Assembly: GCF_000719285.1 (NCBI RefSeq) | Contig: NZ_JOFS01000020.1 | Span: 186,001 to 250,000 of the forward strand | Length of the DNA: 64,000 bases | Direction of reading: 5' to 3' | Source: Streptomyces bicolor | GTDB taxonomy: Bacteria > Actinomycetota > Actinomycetes > Streptomycetales > Streptomycetaceae | Shown here: positions 7,945 through 15,494 of the stretch, in pieces | How the letters are laid out: each line of letters begins with the position of its first letter | Position numbering within the stretch: the stretch's first letter is position 1 | Position numbers and translations under genes: made by a program | Notes under the pieces: generated by a model | Database searches by the model: none | What the model saw: the letters and a program-made list of their open reading frames with translations, nothing else | Told to the model about the DNA's origin: nothing

Positions 7945-9087
7945 CTACTGGCCGCGCCCCTGCTCGTAGGCCCGCAGCTGCTCCGGAGTGATCATGCTGG
8001 TGTCGAAGAGGCTGGTCTCGTCGAGGGCGTACGACTGGTGCGTCTGCTGGGGCTGCTGGGCCTGCTGGGCCTGCTGGGCCTGCTGGGCCTGCTGGGACTG
8101 CTGGGCCTGCTGGGCCTGCTGGGCCTGCTGGGCCTGCTGCGGGTCGTACGCCTGCTGACCGTCGTAGCCCTGGTAGGAGGCGTAGGGATCGGCCTGCTGG
8201 TAGCCGTACGGGTCCTGCTGCTGGCCGTAGGCCTGCTGCGGGTAGCCGCCGTAGGTGTCCGTCTGCTGGTAGCCGTACGCCGGCTGTACGGGCTGCGGGT
8301 CGTACTGGGGCTGTGCCGGTACGGCTGCCGCCGCCGGCTCGACCGGGGCCGCCGCCGGGGTGTCCCGCTCCGCGAGGGCCGCGAGGTCGGCGAGGTAGTC
8401 GGCGTCGCTGGAGTGCTGGACGGTGCTGGTGTCGTCGGCGAGGGCGCCGAGGTCGTCGGTGGCGATACGGCCGTGCAGCTTCTGCCGGCCGCGGCCGACC
8501 GCCTCCAGGGTCTTGGCCAGGACCGCCTCGAAGGCCCCGAGCTTGGCGTCGACGTACTGGTCGGCGTTGTGGCGCAGGGTCTCCGGGTCGTGGCTGCGCT
8601 CGGGGGCGTCCTCGTCCTCGTAGCCGTTCTCGTCGGTGCCGGGGCCGGTACCGAGGAGCTTCTCGCGGCCGCGGCCGACGGAGCCGAGGGTCTTGGTGAG
8701 GACGACCTCGAAGTTGGCGAGCTTGGAGTCGACGTAGTCGTCGGCCTCGGCACGGATGTCCTCGGCCTCCTTGCGGGCCTCGGCGAGGATGCGCTCACCC
8801 TCGGCCTGGGAGCGGCGGGCGACCTCGGTGTCGGAGATCAGGGAGCCACGCTCGGCGTGCGCGCCCTGGATGATCCGCTCGGCCTCCTGGCGGGCCTGCT
8901 CGACCATCTGCTCGCGGCCGCCGATCAGCTCCTGGGCCTGGGCGAGGGAGCCGGGCAGGGCCTCGCGGAGCTCGTCGAGCATCGAGAGCAGTTCGGCGCG
9001 GTTGACCACGCACGAGGCCGACATGGGCATCGACCGGGCGCCGGAGATCGCGGCCACGATCTCGTCGAGCTTCTTCTGCACGTCCAC
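7945..9087 (-). CDS. SepIVA/DivIVA-like coiled-coil cell-envelope protein with Gln-rich tail
   Basis: 380 aa from a GTG (MDVQKKLDEIVAAISGARSM). Residues 30-230 are coiled coil with two similar blocks: VDSKLANFEVVLTKTLGSVG and VDAKLGAFEAVLAKTLEAVG. Residues 240-355 are low-complexity Gln/Tyr/Pro/Ala (YGYQQ-, GGYPQQ- and AQQ-type repeats). A short conserved-looking C-terminus contains TSMITPEQLRAYEQGRGQ. Position next to coaD and rsmD matches mycobacterial SepIVA, a divisome/elongation-linked DivIVA-domain protein, so a role in polar growth or septation is inferred. The Gln-rich tail is encoded by a nonanucleotide tandem repeat at 8051-8140. Confidence 0.85.
   Translation of the reverse strand: MDVQKKLDEIVAAISGARSMPMSASCVVNRAELLSMLDELREALPGSLAQAQELIGGREQMVEQARQEAERIIQGAHAERGSLISDTEVARRSQAEGERILAEARKEAEDIRAEADDYVDSKLANFEVVLTKTLGSVGRGREKLLGTGPGTDENGYEDEDAPERSHDPETLRHNADQYVDAKLGAFEAVLAKTLEAVGRGRQKLHGRIATDDLGALADDTSTVQHSSDADYLADLAALAERDTPAAAPVEPAAAAVPAQPQYDPQPVQPAYGYQQTDTYGGYPQQAYGQQQDPYGYQQADPYASYQGYDGQQAYDPQQAQQAQQAQQAQQSQQAQQAQQAQQAQQPQQTHQSYALDETSLFDTSMITPEQLRAYEQGRGQ
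8051..8140 (-). repeat. Nonanucleotide coding tandem repeat (about ten units)
   Basis: About ten copies of a 9-nt unit (plus strand cctgctggg, one unit changed to actgctggg), encoding the (AQQ)n stretch of the SepIVA-like protein. The unit is a multiple of three, so copy-number slippage changes tail length without frameshift. Confidence 0.85.
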
Positions 9088-9145
9088 CTGTGCTCGCCAT
9101 TCTCTACAGCTGTGTTTTAAGACGGACGGGACGACTGTAGCCCCA

Positions 9146-9625
9146 TCAGTCCTTGCGCAGGCGCTTGTTCAGGGCCTCCAGCACCACGGGGGGCACCAGG
9201 TGGGAGACGTCGCCGCCCCAGGTCGCCACTTCCTTGACCAGGGAGGAGGACATGAAGCTGTAGGTGGGGTTGGTCGGCACGAAGAGCGTCTCGACGCCCG
9301 ACAGGCCATTGTTCATCTGGGCCATCTGCAGCTCGTAGTCGAAGTCGCTGACCGCGCGCAGGCCCTTGACGATGGCCGGGATGTCGCGCTGCTTGCAGAA
9401 GTCGACGAGGAGGCCGTGGAAGGCCTCGACCCGGACGTTGCCGTACTCGGCCGTGACCTGGCGGATCAGGTCGAGACGCTCGTCGACCTCGAACAGGCTT
9501 TTCTTGGACTTATTGATCATGACCGCGACGTAGACCTCGTCGTACAGCCTGGAGGCGCGGGAAATGATGTCGAGGTGTCCATTGTGGATCGGGTCGAACG
9601 ACCCAGGACAGACGGCGCGGCGCAC
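9146..9625 (-). CDS. coaD: Phosphopantetheine adenylyltransferase
   Basis: 159 aa; transfers AMP from ATP to 4'-phosphopantetheine in coenzyme A synthesis. The nucleotidyltransferase motif reads SFDPIHNGHLD, i.e. (T/H)xGH with His where the familiar Streptomyces form has Thr. The second motif KxxxSSSLV is present as YSFMSSSLVKE. I chose the GTG at 9625 (MRRAVCPGSFDP), with GAGGG seven bases upstream and the usual family length. An ATG at 9655 that overlaps the rsmD stop as ATGA would add 10 residues and is the alternative. rsmD-coaD is a standard pair. Confidence 0.93.
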   Translation of the reverse strand: MRRAVCPGSFDPIHNGHLDIISRASRLYDEVYVAVMINKSKKSLFEVDERLDLIRQVTAEYGNVRVEAFHGLLVDFCKQRDIPAIVKGLRAVSDFDYELQMAQMNNGLSGVETLFVPTNPTYSFMSSSLVKEVATWGGDVSHLVPPVVLEALNKRLRKD

Positions 9626-9651
9626 TTGTGATCCCTCGCTCTCCGGTCCGG

Positions 9652-10239
9652 TCATCGTGCGTCTTCGCACGTAGAGGCGGCGCGACCGTACCAAAACGTT
9701 CCCTCGCCGTAGCGACGGGCCCGGAGCGCTTCGAAGCCGTCCGGCCACCTGAATTCGCCGCCTCTGGTGCTGCGCTCAACGGTGACGAGCGCCTCCGGCG
9801 CTAGCCAGCCCCCTGAGCGGAGTGTGAGCAGAATCTCGCGAAGATCGTGATCTGAGACTCTGTACGGCGGGTCGAGGAAGACGATGTCGTACGGCTCGGT
9901 CGGTGGCGGTGTCTGGATGATCTGTTCGGCTTTGCCCGCCTTCACTTCGGCGCCGGGGAGGCCGAGGGCCTTGACGTTCTCGCGGACGACGCGGGCGGCT
10001 CGGGCGTCGGCCTCGACGAGAAGGGTGTGGCCGGCGCCGCGGGACAGTGCCTCCAGGCCGACGGCACCCGAGCCGGCGTACAGGTCGAGGACCCGCTCCC
10101 CTTCCAAGGGGCCCCCGAGGAGGGACTGCCAGGTGGAGAAGAGACCTTCGCGTGCTCGGTCGGAGGTGGGGCGGGTGCCGGTTCCTGGCGGGACTGCCAG
10201 GCGACGTCCGCCGGCTGCGCCGGCGATCACGCGGGTCAT
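9652..10239 (-). CDS. rsmD: 16S rRNA (guanine(966)-N(2))-methyltransferase
   Basis: 195 aa; methylates G966 of 16S rRNA using S-adenosylmethionine. Motif I is DLYAGSGAVGLEALSRGA, and the catalytic (D/N)PPY motif is FLDPPY. The start MTRVIAGAAGGRRL at 10239 has an AAGGAC ribosome site. The frame stays open upstream to 10323 only because the intergenic repeat at 10286-10305 happens to be open, giving RGAGNCATSH. It is followed directly by coaD. Confidence 0.95.
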   Translation of the reverse strand: MTRVIAGAAGGRRLAVPPGTGTRPTSDRAREGLFSTWQSLLGGPLEGERVLDLYAGSGAVGLEALSRGAGHTLLVEADARAARVVRENVKALGLPGAEVKAGKAEQIIQTPPPTEPYDIVFLDPPYRVSDHDLREILLTLRSGGWLAPEALVTVERSTRGGEFRWPDGFEALRARRYGEGTFWYGRAASTCEDAR

Positions 10240-10285
10240 CTTGGGTCCTTGGTTGTGGGCGGCTCTAGGTTCAGTGTGGCTGGTC

Positions 10286-10305
10286 GCGCAGTTCCCCGCG
10301 CCCCT
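10286..10305 (+). repeat. Short Streptomyces repeat, copy between rsmD and recG
   Basis: Second copy of the core gcgcagttccccgcgcccct, filling much of the 80-bp gap between the recG stop and the rsmD start. It is the same sequence that is translated inside the smc hinge. Confidence 0.75.
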
Positions 10306-10319
10306 TGGGGAAGTCTCCC

Positions 10320-13300
10320 TCACCCCTTTTCCAAGTACTGCTCCCTCTCCTCGTCCAAAAGGGCGTCCAGGGCCGTCCGTAGGCCGGGAAGTCCCGTCAA
10401 CTCCGGGTCCGCCGCCACCAGCGCCGCCGCCTCGTCCCGCGCCTCGGCGATGATCTCCTCGTCCTCGATGACCGCCAGGACTCTCAGACTGGACCGCGCG
10501 CCCGACTGGGCCTGCCCCAGGACGTCGCCCTCGCGGCGCTGCTCCAGGTCGATGCGGGAGAGTTCGAAGCCGTCGAGGGTGGAGGCGACCGCGTTGAGGC
10601 GCTGGCGGGCCGCGCTGGCCTCCGGCATTTCGGTGACCAGGAGGCAGAGGCCGGGCGCCGAGCCACGGCCGACGCGGCCGCGCAGCTGGTGGAGCTGGGA
10701 GACGCCGAAGCGGTCGGCGTCCATGATCACCATCGCCGTGGCGTTGGGGACGTTCACGCCGACCTCGATGACCGTCGTGGCGACCAGGACGTCCGTCTCG
10801 CCCGCGGCGAAGCGGCGCATGACGGCGTCCTTGTCGTCCGGGTGCATACGGCCGTGCAGCACCTCGACCTTGAGTCCCTGGAGCGGCCCCTTGGCCAGTT
10901 GGTCCGCCACGTCGAGGACCGCGAGCGGCGGACGCTTCTCGGCTTCGTCCTCCGGGGACTTCTTCTTGCCGGCCTTCTTCGGGTCGTCCTCCTCGTCCCC
11001 GATGCGGGGGCAGACGACATACGCCTGATGGCCGTTGCCGACCTCCTCACGCACCCGCTCCCAGGCTCGGGCCAGGAAGTGGGGCTTGTCGGCGGCCGGG
11101 ACGACGTGGGAGGCGATGGGTGAGCGGCCGGCCGGGAGCTGGTCCAGGACCGAGGTCTCCAGGTCGCCGAAGACGGTCATGGCGACCGTGCGGGGGATGG
11201 GTGTGGCCGTCATGACGAGGAGGTGGGGTGGCTGTTTGCCCTTGCCTCGCAGGGCGTCGCGTTGCTCGACGCCGAAGCGGTGCTGTTCGTCGACCACGAC
11301 CAGGCCGAGGTCGTGGAACTGCACCTTGTCCTCGATCAACGCGTGCGTGCCGATCACGATGCCGGCCTCGCCCGTGACCAGGTCGAGCAGGGCCTGGCGG
11401 CGGGCGGCGGCTCCCATGGAGCCCGTCAGCAACGCGACCTTCGTGGCCTGCTCGGCCCCGCCCAGCATGCCGCCCTCGGCCAGCTCGCCCATCATCTCGA
11501 CGATGGAGCGGTGATGCTGCTGGGCCAGCACTTCGGTGGGCGCGAGCATGGCGGCCTGACCGCCCGCGTCGACGACGGCGAGCATCGCGCGCAGCGCCAC
11601 CATCGTGTTGTGGGTCACCGTGAAGTGATCCGTGACATAGGCGTGGCTGGGGTGGCCGACGCTGATGCATTGGACCGGCTTCCGCCCCACGTACTCCACA
11701 GCACGGATGCCGCGGCGGAAGGTGTTGTACTTCGGGCGTGTGCGCACACGTTCGGCTTTGCGGGTGAGCCGGAAGGGGGCGTAGCCATCCGGCAACGCCA
11801 CCGACACGTTGAAAGCGGCCTTCTTCGGCAGAACACGCGCCCGGCCGCCCAAAGAGCGCACAAGCCAGGCCACGTCGTCCGCCAACGTCGGCGAGGCCGA
11901 GCACAGGGAAATACTCATACCGTTTTGATCAACTGTGCCCTCGGTGTCCATGAGCCCCTGCAGGAGAGCAAGGCGGTTCTTGATCGACGTGTTCTTGAAT
12001 TCGGCGGGAATGAACTTGTCCTGTGACGTCAGTCCCCAAAGGCCCAGATCACGCAGAGTCTGGATGACCGGATTACGGGGAGCCACCGAGGTCTCCAAGA
12101 CATCGCGGATCTCCTCGTCGATGGTGGAGAACCGCAGGTTGTGCCGGAACGAGCCGTCACCCAACAGGAGCCCGAACAGGTAGGGATCCAAGGGAAGCCC
12201 GGAGTCGTCGCCGAGGTCCACGGGCGTTGCCGCCGGGACGTACCACTTCGACGATCCGTTGGCCTTGAACAGGTCGTGCCGGATTTCGCGGGTGGTCAGC
12301 ACTTTGGGGGGCTGACCACGATCCCAGCCGCAACTCGTGCCGACGATCCAAAGGTGTTCGTCATCGCATTCCACCGAACTTCCGTCGGAGAGCACGATGC
12401 GCCACACATCTCGCTCGCCTTGTGGAAAGACCCCGTCGATCAGAGCGATCTCTCCTGCGGGCACGACGACTTCATCACCCACCCCCAGATCGCCCATCCG
12501 CCGGAAACCGCGGGGCGTGAGCACGAGCGAGTCCAGCGGCTGAGCCTTCCCCGAACCCACCTCTCCCTGCAGCAGCCGGTGCATCGGGTGCTCGGTGGCC
12601 AGGTCGTCGAAGATCTCCTTCGAGACCTTCTGCTGGCCCTCGGTGAGGGTGAAGGGCAGGCGGTCGTCGAAGGCCGTGAGGAGGCCGTCGGGGCTGGGTT
12701 TGCGGGCGACCGCCGGGAGTTGGGCGTCGGCGTGGCGGCGGCGGGCGAGAGCCACCTGGAGGACGAAGGCCTCGTCCCACTTCAGGCGGGAGCGGGCGTC
12801 CTCGATGTCGGCCTTGGTGTGCGGGCGGTGGATCTTCAGGAGCGCCTCGGGGAGGGAGACCATGCCCCGGCCCTCCCGAAGGGTGTCGGGGAGCGGGTCG
12901 ACGGCCTCCTGGGCGCTGGGCAGGACCGTCTGGATGGCCTTGCCGATCTTCCAGGACTCCAGTTTGGCGGTGGCGGGGTAGATGGGGATGAGGGCGCCGG
13001 CCCAGGTCTCGACCGTTTCCTCCGAGTCGCCGCGCAGCAACTCGTACGCCGGATGCGCCAGTTGCAGGCGGCGGTTGAAGACGGAGACCTTGCCCGCGAA
13101 CATCGCGCGTGTGCCCGGCAGGAGCTCCTTGTGGGGCTTGTGAACGCCGTTGCCGAAGAAGACCAGTTGGAGGCGGCCGCTGCCGTCGGTGATCGTGACT
13201 TCGAGGCGCTGGCCCCTGCCTCGGGGGGCCTTGCTGGAGGCGAACGTGTGCAGGCGGGCGTCGGCGACCTGGGCGACCACCGTGACGTGCTCGTCCATGG

Positions 13301-13466
13301 GGAGGTCGGCGAGGTGGGTGAGCTGGCCGCGCTCCTCGTATCTGCGCGGGTAGTGGTGCAGCAGGTCGCCGACGGTGTGCAGGCCGAGGTGCTCGGCCAT
13401 CACCTTCGCGGTGGGAGGGCCGAGCACCTTCTTCAGTGGTTCTTCCAGTGCGGGCACGAGATCCAT
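10320..13466 (-). CDS. recG: ATP-dependent DNA helicase RecG, interrupted by an intein
   Basis: RecG remodels stalled replication forks and branches Holliday junctions. The precursor is 1048 aa from the ATG at 13466 (MDLVPALEEPLKKVLGP); subtracting a 313-aa intein leaves 735 aa, the normal length. Exteins: N-terminal wedge/OB region, Walker A QGEVGSGK|T split between Lys and Thr by the intein, Walker B VVVDEQHRFG, and motifs V-VI ATTVIEVGVNVPNA and QLHQLRGRVGRG. A Lys-rich insert (KKAGKKKSPEDE) sits before helicase motif IV. The intein would have to splice to give active helicase, because it separates the two catalytic P-loop residues. The gene is transcribed away from the Hsp90 gene. Confidence 0.96.
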   Translation of the reverse strand: MDLVPALEEPLKKVLGPPTAKVMAEHLGLHTVGDLLHHYPRRYEERGQLTHLADLPMDEHVTVVAQVADARLHTFASSKAPRGRGQRLEVTITDGSGRLQLVFFGNGVHKPHKELLPGTRAMFAGKVSVFNRRLQLAHPAYELLRGDSEETVETWAGALIPIYPATAKLESWKIGKAIQTVLPSAQEAVDPLPDTLREGRGMVSLPEALLKIHRPHTKADIEDARSRLKWDEAFVLQVALARRRHADAQLPAVARKPSPDGLLTAFDDRLPFTLTEGQQKVSKEIFDDLATEHPMHRLLQGEVGSGKAQPLDSLVLTPRGFRRMGDLGVGDEVVVPAGEIALIDGVFPQGERDVWRIVLSDGSSVECDDEHLWIVGTSCGWDRGQPPKVLTTREIRHDLFKANGSSKWYVPAATPVDLGDDSGLPLDPYLFGLLLGDGSFRHNLRFSTIDEEIRDVLETSVAPRNPVIQTLRDLGLWGLTSQDKFIPAEFKNTSIKNRLALLQGLMDTEGTVDQNGMSISLCSASPTLADDVAWLVRSLGGRARVLPKKAAFNVSVALPDGYAPFRLTRKAERVRTRPKYNTFRRGIRAVEYVGRKPVQCISVGHPSHAYVTDHFTVTHNTMVALRAMLAVVDAGGQAAMLAPTEVLAQQHHRSIVEMMGELAEGGMLGGAEQATKVALLTGSMGAAARRQALLDLVTGEAGIVIGTHALIEDKVQFHDLGLVVVDEQHRFGVEQRDALRGKGKQPPHLLVMTATPIPRTVAMTVFGDLETSVLDQLPAGRSPIASHVVPAADKPHFLARAWERVREEVGNGHQAYVVCPRIGDEEDDPKKAGKKKSPEDEAEKRPPLAVLDVADQLAKGPLQGLKVEVLHGRMHPDDKDAVMRRFAAGETDVLVATTVIEVGVNVPNATAMVIMDADRFGVSQLHQLRGRVGRGSAPGLCLLVTEMPEASAARQRLNAVASTLDGFELSRIDLEQRREGDVLGQAQSGARSSLRVLAVIEDEEIIAEARDEAAALVAADPELTGLPGLRTALDALLDEEREQYLEKG
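11607..12545 (-). mobile_element. Class 3-type intein with LAGLIDADG-like endonuclease motifs in RecG
   Basis: 313-residue in-frame insertion between the Walker A Lys and Thr of RecG. Intein residue 1 is Ala rather than Cys/Ser, and the C-terminal end is VTHN followed by Thr as the +1 residue. The class 3 triad is present: Trp66 in DDEHLWIV (block B), Cys293 in PVQCISV (block F) and Thr311 in VTHN (block G), with His312-Asn313 for Asn cyclisation. Two LAGLIDADG-like dodecapeptides, YLFGLLLGDGSF (about residues 122-133) and LLQGLMDTEG (about 194-203), indicate a homing endonuclease domain. Assignment rests on motif reading. Splicing and endonuclease activity are inferred. Confidence 0.92.
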
Positions 13467-13658
13467 TCCACACCACGCCACTGACAATGCCGTAGAGGTC
13501 GCGGCGACCGTCAAGGTAAACGTCCCGGAAACCCCTGGTCAGGCGGCTCGCTCCGGCTCTAGGATGGCGCGCTCCGGCCATCCTTCTTCGCGGTCACCGC
13601 CTCACCGGGGCCGCCCGACCCCGCGCCGTCGCCAAGTCCCCCCAACGGCGCTGCGACG

Positions 13659-15494
13659 ATGGACTCCCAGACCTCACAGTCATCCCAGGCACCTCAGCCG
13701 CCCCAGCCACCTCATACGTTCCAGGTCGACCTGCGCGGTCTGGTGGACCTGCTCTCCCACCATCTCTACTCCAGTCCCAAGGTCTATCTGCGCGAGCTGC
13801 TGCAGAACGCGGTCGACGCCATCACCGCCAGACGCGCCGAGGAGCCGGACGCGCCGGCCAAGGTGCGGCTGTACGCCGACGGCGGCGCCCTGCGGGTCGA
13901 GGACTCCGGGGTCGGGCTCACCGAGGCGGATGTGCACAACCTCCTCGCGACGATCGGCCGCAGCTCCAAGCGTGCCGAGGGGCTGCAGGAGGCCCGGTCC
14001 GACTTCCTGGGGCAGTTCGGCATCGGACTGCTGGCCTGTTTCGTGGTCGCCGAGCGGATCCGGGTGGTCAGCCGCAGCGCCCGTACGCCGGACGCGCCGC
14101 CCGTGGAGTGGACGGCCACGGACGACGGTTCGTACACCGTGCGGACGCTGCCGGACGACGCCCGCGCCGAACCGGGCACCACCGTGCACCTGGTGGCGCG
14201 CGCCGGGGCCGCCGAGTGGCTGGCCGAGGACCGGGTGCTGGCGCTGGCGCGGGACTTCGGCTCGCTGCTGCCGTACGACGTCCGGGTCGGCGACGAGGCG
14301 GTCACCGACCTGCCCGCGCCCTGGGACCGGCCGTACCCCTCCCCCGCCAACCGGCGGGTCGCGCTGGCCCGGCACTGTCACGACCTGTTCGGCTTCACGC
14401 CGCTGGACTCCATCGAGCTGAGCGTGCCGCTCGCGGGGATTCGTGGCGTGGCGTACGTCCTTCCGTCGGCGGTCAGCCCGGCCCAGCGGGCCGGTCATCG
14501 CGTCCACCTGAAGGGCATGCTGCTGACCGAGCGGGCCGAACAGCTGCTGCCGGAGTGGGCGTTCTTCGTGCGGTGCGTGCTCGACACGGACAGCCTGCGG
14601 CCCACGGCCTCGCGCGAGTCGCTGTACGAGGACGAGACGCTGGCGGCCGTACGGGAGGCGCTGGGCGAAAGGATTCGGTCCTGGCTGACGGGCCTGGCGG
14701 CCGGTGATCCGGAGCGGCTGGCGGCCTTCCTGTCCGTGCACCACCTGGGCGTGAAGTCCCTCGCGCGGCACGACAAGGAGATGCTGCGCACGATGCTGCC
14801 GTGGCTGCCCTTCGAGACGACCGACGGGCGGCTGTCCCTGGAGGAGTTCGCGCAGCGCCACCCGGTCGTGCACTTCACGCGGACCGTGGAGGAGTACCGC
14901 CAGGTCGCGCCCATCGCGTCCGCACAGGGCGTCGGGGTGATCAACGGCGGCTACACGTACGACAGCGAGCTGGTCGAGTCGCTGCCGTCGGTACGGCCGG
15001 GAACGGTCGTCGCCGAGCTGGACGCGGACACCGTGACCGCCCATCTGGACGCGGTCGACCCGGCCGAGGAACTGGCCCTGTCGGGCTTCCTGGCGGCCGC
15101 GCGGGCCAAGCTCGACCCCCTGGGCTGTGACGTCGTGCTGCGCGCCTTCCATCCGCTGTCCGTGCCCGCGCTGCACCTCGACGACCGGGCGGCCCGGCAC
15201 GAGCAGGCCCGCGCGGAGGCCGAGGAGCAGGCCGACGACCTCTGGGCCGGCATCCTCGGCTCGCTGCGCGGCAGCGCCCCACGCGCGCGTCTCGTGCTGA
15301 ACAACCTCAACCCGCTGATCCGGCGGATCAGTTCCCTGGGCGACCCGGAACTGATCGGCACCGCCACCGAGTCCCTCTACGGGCAGGCCCTGCTGATGGC
15401 GCAGCGCCCGCTCAGGCCCGCCGACTCGGCGCTGCTGAACCGGGCCTTCATCGGTCTGCTGGAGTGGGCCACGAACGGCGAGGGAGGCCGCTGA
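13659..15494 (+). CDS. Hsp90/HtpG-family molecular chaperone ATPase
   Basis: 611 aa. The GHKL ATPase motifs are all present: YLRELLQNAVDAI (catalytic Glu46, Mg-ligand Asn50), DSGVGL (Asp82) and GQFGIGLLACFVVAE (119-133). The middle-domain signature TASRESLYED carries the conserved Arg319 that contacts the ATP gamma-phosphate. The C-terminal third retains an HtpG-like ARLVLNNLNPLIRRI segment. Length matches HtpG (about 620 aa), but overall similarity looks low. A Gln/Pro-rich N-terminal extension of about 20 aa precedes the fold. No clear ribosome site precedes the ATG, so the start is uncertain. The stop TGA overlaps the ATG of the next gene, so the two are translationally coupled. Confidence 0.88.
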   Translation: MDSQTSQSSQAPQPPQPPHTFQVDLRGLVDLLSHHLYSSPKVYLRELLQNAVDAITARRAEEPDAPAKVRLYADGGALRVEDSGVGLTEADVHNLLATIGRSSKRAEGLQEARSDFLGQFGIGLLACFVVAERIRVVSRSARTPDAPPVEWTATDDGSYTVRTLPDDARAEPGTTVHLVARAGAAEWLAEDRVLALARDFGSLLPYDVRVGDEAVTDLPAPWDRPYPSPANRRVALARHCHDLFGFTPLDSIELSVPLAGIRGVAYVLPSAVSPAQRAGHRVHLKGMLLTERAEQLLPEWAFFVRCVLDTDSLRPTASRESLYEDETLAAVREALGERIRSWLTGLAAGDPERLAAFLSVHHLGVKSLARHDKEMLRTMLPWLPFETTDGRLSLEEFAQRHPVVHFTRTVEEYRQVAPIASAQGVGVINGGYTYDSELVESLPSVRPGTVVAELDADTVTAHLDAVDPAEELALSGFLAAARAKLDPLGCDVVLRAFHPLSVPALHLDDRAARHEQARAEAEEQADDLWAGILGSLRGSAPRARLVLNNLNPLIRRISSLGDPELIGTATESLYGQALLMAQRPLRPADSALLNRAFIGLLEWATNGEGGR

